Part shown: in pieces, positions 28,718 to 37,061 of the stretch
Layout: each line of letters starts with the position of its first letter
Position numbering within the stretch: position 1 is the first letter of the stretch
Assembly (NCBI GenBank): GCA_002238525.1
Contig: MPMN01000009.1
Location: 1-64,000 of the forward strand
Source of the DNA: Flavobacteriaceae bacterium bin25
GTDB taxonomy: Bacteria > Bacteroidota > Bacteroidia > Flavobacteriales > Flavobacteriaceae
Length of the DNA stretch: 64,000 nucleotides
Reading direction: 5' to 3'
Notes under the pieces: model-generated
The model's database searches: none
Told to the model about the DNA's origin: nothing
What the model saw: only the letters and a program-made list of their open reading frames with translations
Made by a program: the position numbers and the translations under genes

Positions 28718-29690
28718 CCTGATTTTCGGGTCGAAATACGGTCAAAAACCTTACCAGGAATGAAAAAAGTGCCATTTCCAACAGTTACTTTCCTGGGAGC
28801 ATCTTTTTTTGATCAATACCAATAAGTTCTAATGCCCTCCTTTGAATCTCCGTTGCCTGAGACATTACATGAATCACTTGGTCAAAATTTCTAGGCAGGC
28901 TACCTCATTTAATGTCAAGGTTCCCAGATCGTGCATCAGGGTTTTGAAACTGTGTACAGGATGACTATCTTCTGTAGTTCTGCTGTTCTGTTTCTTTATG
29001 GCACTATCTGATACCTGTGCCTTGCCAACAGGCGTAGTTCGCTTTTCTTTGGCTTTATCCTTGTGCTCATCAATGAACAATAAAGGTGCTAATTTACGTT
29101 TCAAATGCCATTCCATATGATATCCCAGCATACATAGAAACATATGACCTTTTACATGAGCCTCACTATAAACATCAATCGGACGGATTCTCAAGGAAGT
29201 GGTCTTGATGGAACGAAAAGATTGTTCCACTAAAGATAGTGATTTATAAGCTTCTACAGTTTCTGAAGTCCCTAACTTTGAGGATGATACATTGGTTCGC
29301 ACCACATAAATACCATCCAATACCTGATAATGCTTGGCCATATTCCTTTTACCGATCATCTGTCCTACTTTCCTGTTGATTTGCTCGGCAGTTAGAAGTG
29401 TTCTATTCTCTACACTCTTTGCTATCTTTTCCAAATAACTATCGGTAATAGTTAGCAATTCCTCTCTGGTTTTCCGATGATCTTCTCTCAATCGGGGATT
29501 CACACAGACCATCAAACGCTCACCAGGATACAGATCACTACTTATCTCGCCAATCTCATCCTGTTCTTCATCCATCAAGTCTTTCAATAAATATCCTGGC
29601 TGGACACTGGGGTCTTCATCCATCAAACGCTGATGTCTCTACTGCGTAAGGCTTTAATCCAAACTATATAATTTCCTGTAGGTTTCCAGT
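28718..29690 (-). mobile_element. Truncated IS1634-family element
   Basis: The 3' end of the element starts with CCTGATTTTCGGG, a variant of the terminal repeat of the two mini-elements, and shares about 110 bases of non-coding tail with them up to TAAGTTCTAAT. The transposase C-terminal half follows. Coding similarity continues past 29626 in another frame (WIKALRSRDIS) to about 29690, then is lost; the 5' end and its inverted repeat are missing. The element is dead but shows what the parent of the mini-elements looked like. Confidence 0.85.
28874..29626 (-). pseudogene. IS1634-family transposase, C-terminal part
   Basis: 250 residues with the typical end of IS1634/IS4-type transposases: RLMVCVNPRLREDHRKTREE, KIAKSVENRTLLTAEQI, IGKRNMAKHY, DGIYVVRTNVS, VEAYKSLSLVEQSFRSIKT (with the catalytic Glu region), RIRPIDVYSEAHVKGHMFLC and GYHMEWHLKRKLAPLLF. 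Roughly the first half of the protein is absent or frameshifted, so it should be inactive. Confidence 0.85.
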
Positions 29691-30164
29691 TAATGATAGA
29701 GTTGATGCTTTAAAAGATTGGCTTAAAGAAAATGTACTCCTGGTTTGGTGTGGTTCGAAGAATCTCATTTGTTTAGAATGAAACATTTTAAAATGTTTCA
29801 TAACTTTTAGAATACGAAATTAGATTGAATGATACAAGTATTTTAACTAGGTGTCAAATAAATTTCTAACATTGATTAATACTTCTATTCTAATGCGATT
29901 ACCAAAAATTTAGCGCAAATGTCTCTTAGTTAAATATTCAAAAATGCTTCAACCTTCAAGATTACAAAGTTGAATATCCCATTTCTAATCTCAACGAATA
30001 ATTATAAAGCAATCTAATTTTCAAAAGTTGAAGTGAAGAAGTATCAATTTATTTAGGAATACGATGAATGAAGAAGGTGTTAAATCCATTTAATATTTTA
30101 GTGAGAGTTAGAGTTAGGGTATTTAACTTTTTTGTTGTCTTATTAACATACCAATACCATAGTT
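29691..30164. other. Intergenic region upstream of PUL2 fecR
   Basis: About 470 very AT-rich bases from the broken end of the IS to the fecR start. No gene recognised. The loss of a sigma gene expected here may be linked to the IS event. Confidence 0.4.
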
Positions 30165-31334
30165 GTGCCCATAGAAGAGATAGATGTCTTAATAGTTAAG
30201 TACCTTACCAACGAGGCTAATTCAGAAGATTTGAACTTGCTCAGTGAGTTGCTTGATGATGCCAATACAAAGAAGACATTCCATAGATATGTCAAAATTC
30301 ATTATGAAATAACAGGAAAAATGAATGAACTTGATAAAGAGGAATTGAAGAAAATTTTATTTGAAAAAATAAGAAAAGAAAAAGATAAACATCGTAAAGA
30401 TGCTATCAGAAAATTATTGCCTTATGCAGCAGCACTTGTTGCTCTTTTAACTATAGGCTATTTCTACGTAGGGATCCATTCACGTACAGATGACGTTGAT
30501 AGCTACGAAAGCAGTTCATTGTTAATTCCAAAAGATGAACCTGTAACTCTTCAAATAGAAGGTGATATTTTCAAGCAGATTAATAACGGTGAACATAGAA
30601 TGATTTTAGATCCTAGCGGAAATTTGATTGTCCAACAAAGTGGAGATAGGTTAGATTATTCAGTTTCTCTTGAAAATCAAAGACATAGATACAACACGTT
30701 AAATGTAGCTAGAGGAAAAACGTTTGAGGTAATTCTATCCGATGGAACTCAAGTTCTTTTGAACTCTGGCTCATCTTTCAGATACCCAGAAAAGTTTTTT
30801 GGAAGCGCTAAACGAGAAGTGTATTTGACAGGAGAAGCATATTTTGATGTCGCTGATGACCCTCTCTCAAAATTTATTGTTCATGTTGGGAATATGCAGA
30901 TTACAGTTACCGGAACAAAGTTTAATGTGTCTAATTATCTGGAGGATAATCATATTGATGTTGTCCTAGTTGAGGGCGGAATTACACTAAGCCATAAGCA
31001 TAAGCAAAATGTGAGTGTGCTTGATGCTGGTTATAAAGCTACATGGAGCAAGGAAGTTGAACAAATAATTTCTACAGAGGATAATGTAGATATGAATATT
31101 TATACTGCATGGATAAGTAAGAAAATAGTTTTTAGAAATGCCACCTTCAAAAAAATAAGACAAACTTTAGAGAGGCATTACAATGTTACCATCATCAATA
31201 AGAACAAAAATTTAGATCAACAAAGATTTGACGCAACTTTTGATATTGAAACTATTAATGAAATTTTGGATGCATTCAATGCGAGCTATTCAATTGAATA
31301 TGAAATCGTAGATAATATAGCAATAATTAACTAA
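30165..31334 (+). CDS. FecR-family anti-sigma factor (PUL2)
   Basis: 389 residues from a GTG start (MPIEEIDVLIVKYLTNEANS). The N-terminal cytosolic part ends at a single membrane helix (LLPYAAALVALLTIGYFYVG, about 85-104). The FecR domain shows GKTFEVILSDGTQVLLNSGS, VYLTGEAYFDVADD and ITVTGTKFNVSNY, and a C-terminal DUF4974 domain ends the protein. It is 79 bases ahead of an STN-bearing SusC. No ECF sigma gene lies directly upstream, which is unusual; the nearest candidate is the minus-strand sigma gene at 27717-28337. Confidence 0.93.
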   Translation: MPIEEIDVLIVKYLTNEANSEDLNLLSELLDDANTKKTFHRYVKIHYEITGKMNELDKEELKKILFEKIRKEKDKHRKDAIRKLLPYAAALVALLTIGYFYVGIHSRTDDVDSYESSSLLIPKDEPVTLQIEGDIFKQINNGEHRMILDPSGNLIVQQSGDRLDYSVSLENQRHRYNTLNVARGKTFEVILSDGTQVLLNSGSSFRYPEKFFGSAKREVYLTGEAYFDVADDPLSKFIVHVGNMQITVTGTKFNVSNYLEDNHIDVVLVEGGITLSHKHKQNVSVLDAGYKATWSKEVEQIISTEDNVDMNIYTAWISKKIVFRNATFKKIRQTLERHYNVTIINKNKNLDQQRFDATFDIETINEILDAFNASYSIEYEIVDNIAIIN

Positions 31335-31413
31335 ATCATTGCATTGCTATCAGATTATAAACTAAACCCTCCTTATATAATGATTAAAAATTAACTAGAT
31401 TAAACATGAAAAA

Positions 31414-34400
31414 ATGTTAAGATTAAAACGTATTTACAAATTGAACTATAAGACTGCTCTAGCTTTCGTAATGTTCATGACTGTATTAATTCCAATTAAT
31501 GCAACTACTTCATATTCACAGTCCGAACGTATATCGTTAGATGTCGAAAATGTCGCTTTAAGTGATTTGATTAGTGAAATAGAAACTTTGACTGATTTTA
31601 AGTTTTTATACAACAGAAAAGATTTAGACTTGAATATGCAGGTTTCAGTAAAGCTCAAAAAGAGACGGATTTCATCAATCTTAAGCAAAACACTTAAAGG
31701 AACTAATCTTGATTTCAGAGTGATGAATAAGCAAATAGTTCTGACTAGTAAACCTGTACCCCCCCCCAAATTGCAGATAGCAATAACGGGTACAGTAACT
31801 GATGAAACAGGTCAACCCCTCCCTGGTGCTACGATTATTGAACAAGGGACACCCAATGGGACACAATCGGACTTTGATGGAAACTTTAGCATAGTTGTAA
31901 ATAGCCAGGAGGCCACCTTGGTTATATCTTATGTGGGTTATCTCAGTCAGAATATTGTAGTGGGGGATCAAACAACGGTTAATATTATACTGTCTGAAGA
32001 TTTATCAGGTTTGAATGAGGTGGTATTGGTGGGATACGGTACTGAGCTCAAGAGAAATCTCACTAGCTCAGTCACAACTGTTAGTTCCGAAAACTTGCAA
32101 GAGATCCCAGCGACATCATTGAGTAATATCCTCGCTGGTCGAGTTACGGGGGCGAGAATTTCTACTCAAGGGGGTAGACCCGGTACCAGATCAAATATTA
32201 TCATTAGAGGTGCCACAACTGGTGGATTTGCTGGATCAAACCAGCCGCTTTATGTAATTGACAATGTGGTAGCTAGTAAGGAAGCATTTGATTTGTTGGA
32301 CATCAATGAAGTGGAAAATGTGACCTTTTTGAAGGATGCAGCAGCTGGGGCAGTCTATGGTTCACGGGCCTCAAATGGGGTGATTCTAGTCACCACCAAA
32401 TCGGGTAAACCTGGCAAAGCACGTCTAGAGTTTACTTCTTCGCTGAGCTCTTCAGACTATGCTCTACAAACAGAACACCTAACTGCTTATGAACTTGCTA
32501 TTTTGATTAATAGATCCTATCGAGCTAATGATGAACCAGGCATTCCCGGCAGACTAGCTGACAACCAATTTATAAATGATCAGGAATTACAATACTTAAA
32601 AGAAAATGATTATGGAAGTTTTGAGGAGCAGTCTGAAGTTGTCCCCATTACAAGAAGATATGCCGCCAACATAACAGGCGGTAGCAATGAAATAGACTAT
32701 TTTGTTGCAGGATCCTTAATAGACGAAGAAGGGAAATTTACATCATTGAATTACCAAAAACATAATTTGAGAGCTAATTTGGGAGTTAATATTGCTAAAA
32801 ACTTGAGATTATCTTTCAATACCGATTTCTCGGGGGATAGGAATGATCAGTATTATTGGCCTTTTGATGGGAATTTATTTACTATAAGGGATTCATACAG
32901 ACAAGGAACACGAAGAGGAAATTGGGCTCCAGCCTTTTTAAATGGACTTCCGGTTGGTAATTTTAATGCTTTTAATGTGTCTGATATGGTTGAAAATGAT
33001 GGCTATGGAAACCGGGTCAATACTAGCAACGTAGCTAATTACATTATTGACTTAACATACAAAGTTCCATTTGTTGATGGGCTTAACGCTGGAGTATCAT
33101 ACAATAATAGGATAATCAATAGAAATGGTACGATTTTTACTAAACCTGATACTAAATATACTTTCCAAACTGATCCAAATAACCGATTCGCGTTAGATCC
33201 TACAATCGAACCTACACCAAGAACTTTCAGACGTAGAGGAGCAAATAGCCGATCCATTTCAAAAAATACTAGCCGAGATCAATCATATCAATTAAATTTT
33301 AAACTTGATTACGCCAATACATTTGGAGACCACACCTTTTCTGGACTATTTGTCTATGAGCAATGGGAATTTAAAACAGAATCAACCAATGCATTTAGGC
33401 GAAATCCGATTTCTGATAATGTCAAAGAGCTATATGCTACACCTCCTGCAAGAGAAGTCGGTGACCAGCAATCTGGTGGAAGTTCTGGAGAATCTGGCAG
33501 ATTGTCTTACATCGGTAATCTTGGGTATTCATACCTTGATAAATATTTCATAAATGGCACATTTAGGTATGATGGATCAGTAGAGTTTTTACCGGGACAA
33601 CAATATGGATTTTTCCCTTCTCTTTCAGCTGCATGGATTGCTAGTGATGAAAGTTTTTTTGGGGATGGATTTGGAGCTATTGATTTTCTAAAACTTAGGG
33701 TATCGTGGGGGCGTACTGGTAATGATGATTTAAACCCCAATACCCTGGTACCTACTTTTCCCTATTTAGGAGGGTATGGTATATCAGGAGCTGGCTATGT
33801 GTTCGGCGATACAAACCAGACATCATTGAATTTATTCAGTACAGGCCTTCCTTCTGTCAATTTCACTTGGGATCAAACTGATAGCTATAATATCGCATTA
33901 GATGGAGAATTATTTGATTTCAAACTGAGTGCTACTATTGAGGCTTTTCTTAATAAAAGAAGTAATCTCTTCGGAAGTAGGACCAATACGACACCTGTAA
34001 TTTTAGGGACTAGTTTGCCAAGAGTAAACTACGGAGCTATAGATGTTAAGGGTATAGAACTAATTTTAAATTACAAGAATCAAATTGCTCAAGACCTTAA
34101 GTTCGATCTAGGATTTAATTTTGGATATGCCCAGAACAAGGTTGTTGAATTTGATGAAAATGATGCCCAATTGGACATACGAAAGCAGACCGGAACAAAT
34201 ACGGGAAGACTTTTTGGCTTTGAAACCATAGGCATTATTCGTAGCCAAGCAGAGGTTGATGCACTCATAGCCGCTGGGTTCAAACAAAACAATCGTGATC
34301 CTTTTTTAGGTATGCTATTGCATAGAGATATCAGAGGTACTTTAACTGATGATCCCGAAGGGAATACACCGGATGGTAAAGTTGATGGAAACGATATAAC

Positions 34401-34899
34401 CTTAATTGCACAAAATAGTGTAGCACCTATCAATTATGGAGTAAGCCTACGCTTGGATTATAAAAACTTTAGCGTAGATGCCTTTATACAAGGATTTGAA
34501 GGGCATAAAAAGTTTGTGCCCGATTCTGGAAAGTTCCCATTTGATGCAATTTCAGAAGCAGGATGGTCTCATTGGAATGATGCTTATGACCCCATTGATA
34601 ATCCCAATGGTGCATTCCCCAGGTTTAGTCAGCGAACATTTTGGAGTTATTATGGGTTTGACAATTCCCAATTTTGGCTTCGTGATGGAGGATTCGCTCG
34701 TTTGAAAAATTTGAACATTGCTTACCGGCTTCCACAAAATTTGATGGATTCACTTGGTATAAGCCAAGCGAAGTTATTTTTCAATGGTACAAACTTGCTC
34801 TTCATTTATAAAGGGACAACAATGTTTGATCCGGAGATACAAGGGGAAGGAATTCCTATAAACAAGTCCTATAGTTTGGGACTACAATTAACTATTTAA
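31414..34899 (+). CDS. SusC-family TonB-dependent glycan transporter with STN domain (PUL2)
   Basis: 1161 residues: signal sequence (about 1-36), STN domain (about 40-112), poly-Pro junction P116-118, carboxypeptidase-regulatory domain (ITGTVTDETGQPLPGATI, about 124-200), plug (IIRGATTGGFAGSNQPLYVI; VYGSRASNGVILVTTKSG) and a barrel ending SLGLQLTI. ATG at 31414 is used because the ATG nine bases upstream runs straight into a stop. P116-118 are encoded exactly by a C9 run; C8 gives Asn-Cys-Arg-stop and C10 a stop about a dozen codons on. The gene is followed 10 bases later by susD. Confidence 0.95.
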   Translation: MLRLKRIYKLNYKTALAFVMFMTVLIPINATTSYSQSERISLDVENVALSDLISEIETLTDFKFLYNRKDLDLNMQVSVKLKKRRISSILSKTLKGTNLDFRVMNKQIVLTSKPVPPPKLQIAITGTVTDETGQPLPGATIIEQGTPNGTQSDFDGNFSIVVNSQEATLVISYVGYLSQNIVVGDQTTVNIILSEDLSGLNEVVLVGYGTELKRNLTSSVTTVSSENLQEIPATSLSNILAGRVTGARISTQGGRPGTRSNIIIRGATTGGFAGSNQPLYVIDNVVASKEAFDLLDINEVENVTFLKDAAAGAVYGSRASNGVILVTTKSGKPGKARLEFTSSLSSSDYALQTEHLTAYELAILINRSYRANDEPGIPGRLADNQFINDQELQYLKENDYGSFEEQSEVVPITRRYAANITGGSNEIDYFVAGSLIDEEGKFTSLNYQKHNLRANLGVNIAKNLRLSFNTDFSGDRNDQYYWPFDGNLFTIRDSYRQGTRRGNWAPAFLNGLPVGNFNAFNVSDMVENDGYGNRVNTSNVANYIIDLTYKVPFVDGLNAGVSYNNRIINRNGTIFTKPDTKYTFQTDPNNRFALDPTIEPTPRTFRRRGANSRSISKNTSRDQSYQLNFKLDYANTFGDHTFSGLFVYEQWEFKTESTNAFRRNPISDNVKELYATPPAREVGDQQSGGSSGESGRLSYIGNLGYSYLDKYFINGTFRYDGSVEFLPGQQYGFFPSLSAAWIASDESFFGDGFGAIDFLKLRVSWGRTGNDDLNPNTLVPTFPYLGGYGISGAGYVFGDTNQTSLNLFSTGLPSVNFTWDQTDSYNIALDGELFDFKLSATIEAFLNKRSNLFGSRTNTTPVILGTSLPRVNYGAIDVKGIELILNYKNQIAQDLKFDLGFNFGYAQNKVVEFDENDAQLDIRKQTGTNTGRLFGFETIGIIRSQAEVDALIAAGFKQNNRDPFLGMLLHRDIRGTLTDDPEGNTPDGKVDGNDITLIAQNSVAPINYGVSLRLDYKNFSVDAFIQGFEGHKKFVPDSGKFPFDAISEAGWSHWNDAYDPIDNPNGAFPRFSQRTFWSYYGFDNSQFWLRDGGFARLKNLNIAYRLPQNLMDSLGISQAKLFFNGTNLLFIYKGTTMFDPEIQGEGIPINKSYSLGLQLTI
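31759..31767. repeat. C9 tract inside PUL2 susC
   Basis: Nine C encode P116-118, in frame, between STN and the carboxypeptidase-regulatory domain. A one-base gain or loss truncates the protein within about a dozen codons. Its position matches the tract in the PUL1 susC. Confidence 0.9.
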
Positions 34900-34909
34900 G
34901 ATAAATCAA

Positions 34910-36715
34910 ATGAAGATTCACGATATTAAAATAGGGTTGTCTTTACTACTACTAATGACAATTACCGTAAAATGTACCGATGTCTTAGACAAAACCAACT
35001 TAGGAATAATAACAGATGAAGCAACGTATAGCGATCCAATTTTAGCTACAGCAGCTCTTGATCTTATATATAGGTTTTCTACTCCCGGTTGGTCAATTAA
35101 TGCTTCTGCGAGATCAGATGATTCAAGAGGACCTAGCAATTTTTTCTACGGTCGTATTCAGGATAATTCCAATAACCTATATTCAGGAACATATTCAACG
35201 ATACGAAGGATTAACCAGGTTATTGAAGGTGTTGAAGGTTCAGAATTCGACACCGAGGATAAAAACCTACTCACAGGTCAGGCATTATTTTTTAGAGCAC
35301 TCCATCTTTGGAATTTAGTTCGAACATATGGCGGAGTTCCAATAGTAACAGAAGCACTTAATCCTGATGATGATTTGCAAAAGCCTCGTAATTCTACTAC
35401 CGAATGTTTAACCCAAATTGTAGCTGATTTGGATCAAGCAGCATCGCTGTTACCTAGTAAATATGACGCCCAAAATTTCGGAAGGATTACAAAAGGCACA
35501 GCCTTAGCTGTTAAAGGAAGAATTCTTTTGCATTATGCAAGTGAACATTTTGATCCAGATCAATCGAGAAATCGCTGGCCAGCAGCATATAGTGCACTTT
35601 CTGAGGCAAAGGCTGAATTAGATGCACAAGGTAAAGGATTACACTCAAGTTTCTCCGAATTATGGTTTGATGATTCGTCTAATAATCCTGAAATAGTTTG
35701 GGTAAGATTGTATAATGAGTCAAATACACACTCGAGAGATGCTCAGGTAAGGAAGTTTGAACCAGGTTTGGGCTCAGAGCGGTATGATAATGCCACAATC
35801 GCATTGCTAGTATCTTTCCCAATGAAAGACGGTAAAAAAATCTCTGATGGTGAATCAAAATATACCTATAACCCAACGACTTTCTGGGTTGACAGAGATC
35901 CTCGATTTGAAACCACATTTGCTTGGAACGGTGCTCATTACCCAATAACTCATCCAGAACCCACAGATACAAGCGATTATATATGGACATTTCAAGGGAA
36001 TTCCACGACAAATGAAGGAGATAATTGGGTAACATGGACGGGATTGCTAAACAGAAAAGCAGTTGAAACGACCTCTGATGTTTTTGAAGCTAGAGAAAGC
36101 ACGACGGCATGGATTGAAATGAGATATGCCGAGGTCTTGTTAAGCTTAGCTGAAGCAGCAAACGAGACTAATAGAGGGTCGGAAGCTTTGGGATACTTAA
36201 TAGATATTCGACAAAGAGCTGGAATTGAAGATACAGACGGAAGGTATGGATTAGAGGCCGGTTTAGAAGGCGATATAGATAGGTTGCGTGATGCAATTTT
36301 GAATGAGAGGAGAATAGAATTAGCATTTGAAGCCAAAAGGTCGTTGGATTTGATAAGACGACGGCATATAGAAAAATTAAATGGAACCCAACGACAGGGC
36401 TACTATATCACCAAAACGGAAGCTTTTGATGCTTTGAATCCAAGTGATCTGGTAATAGACGATCGTAAAACTCTTGAACAATCAGTACTAACTGGCACAA
36501 TAGATTTGAATGATCCAGAACAATATGAAACTTATTTCATTACTGAAACCTACTCATTAGAAGAAGGTTCTGTGAAACCTGGTGATGAAGGTATTGATAT
36601 CAACTTTGATGAAAAGTATTATTTTTTTGATATTCCCGAATCGGTTCGTTTGAGAAATGAAAATTTGGAAAACACACTGGGATGGACAGGAGGGACATTT
36701 GATCCCTTACAATAG
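34910..36715 (+). CDS. SusD/RagB-family glycan-binding lipoprotein (PUL2)
   Basis: 601 residues with a lipoprotein signal (Cys22 in TVKCTDVLDKTN). SusD landmarks: GQALFFRALHLWNLVRTYGG, VPIVTEAL, GRITKGTALAVKGRILLHYA, and the C-terminal RagB segment (MRYAEVLLSLAEAANE, RRIELAFEAKRSLDLIRRR). It should be the surface glycan-binding partner of the SusC encoded 10 bases upstream. The end (DIPESVRLRNENLENTLGW) is the usual SusD C-terminus. A strong hairpin follows 20 bases after the stop. Confidence 0.95.
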   Translation: MKIHDIKIGLSLLLLMTITVKCTDVLDKTNLGIITDEATYSDPILATAALDLIYRFSTPGWSINASARSDDSRGPSNFFYGRIQDNSNNLYSGTYSTIRRINQVIEGVEGSEFDTEDKNLLTGQALFFRALHLWNLVRTYGGVPIVTEALNPDDDLQKPRNSTTECLTQIVADLDQAASLLPSKYDAQNFGRITKGTALAVKGRILLHYASEHFDPDQSRNRWPAAYSALSEAKAELDAQGKGLHSSFSELWFDDSSNNPEIVWVRLYNESNTHSRDAQVRKFEPGLGSERYDNATIALLVSFPMKDGKKISDGESKYTYNPTTFWVDRDPRFETTFAWNGAHYPITHPEPTDTSDYIWTFQGNSTTNEGDNWVTWTGLLNRKAVETTSDVFEARESTTAWIEMRYAEVLLSLAEAANETNRGSEALGYLIDIRQRAGIEDTDGRYGLEAGLEGDIDRLRDAILNERRIELAFEAKRSLDLIRRRHIEKLNGTQRQGYYITKTEAFDALNPSDLVIDDRKTLEQSVLTGTIDLNDPEQYETYFITETYSLEEGSVKPGDEGIDINFDEKYYFFDIPESVRLRNENLENTLGWTGGTFDPLQ

Positions 36716-36736
36716 ATTTCATAATTGAATTATATT

Positions 36737-36766
36737 AAGGCTACGAAAACATAATTTCGTAGCCTT
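36737..36766. terminator. Strong hairpin after PUL2 susD
   Basis: A perfect 12-bp stem AAGGCTACGAAA / TTTCGTAGCCTT with a 6-base loop, followed by TTCCTT. It lies 20 bases past the susD stop and mirrors the susD-terminator arrangement in PUL1. Confidence 0.85.
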
Positions 36767-37061
36767 TCCTTGTGAAAGAGATAGATTTACCATTTTAGTT
36801 TCATCTAGGTTATAATAGTTATGCCGTGTTGGACATATCTCACGAGCTATCAGAACAAGCATCTTACGGGAGTTCTACGAATACAGTACTATTTATTAGT
36901 GATTTTGGGAGTTGACACACTACTCCCTTGAACATAAGTGTTAAGTGTTATTATGCAATCTCGGAATATTATTGGAAAATGTAAAGTCATGGCCATTATT
37001 GAAAATATTAGTTCATTTTGATTATTAAATTATCAGATATAACGTAATAAATTTAAAGAAG
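36767..37061. other. Intergenic region before the PUL2 enzyme genes
   Basis: About 295 bases with no gene, between the susD terminator and the first PUL2 enzyme. A promoter for the enzyme genes is expected here if the hairpin is a true terminator. Confidence 0.4.
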
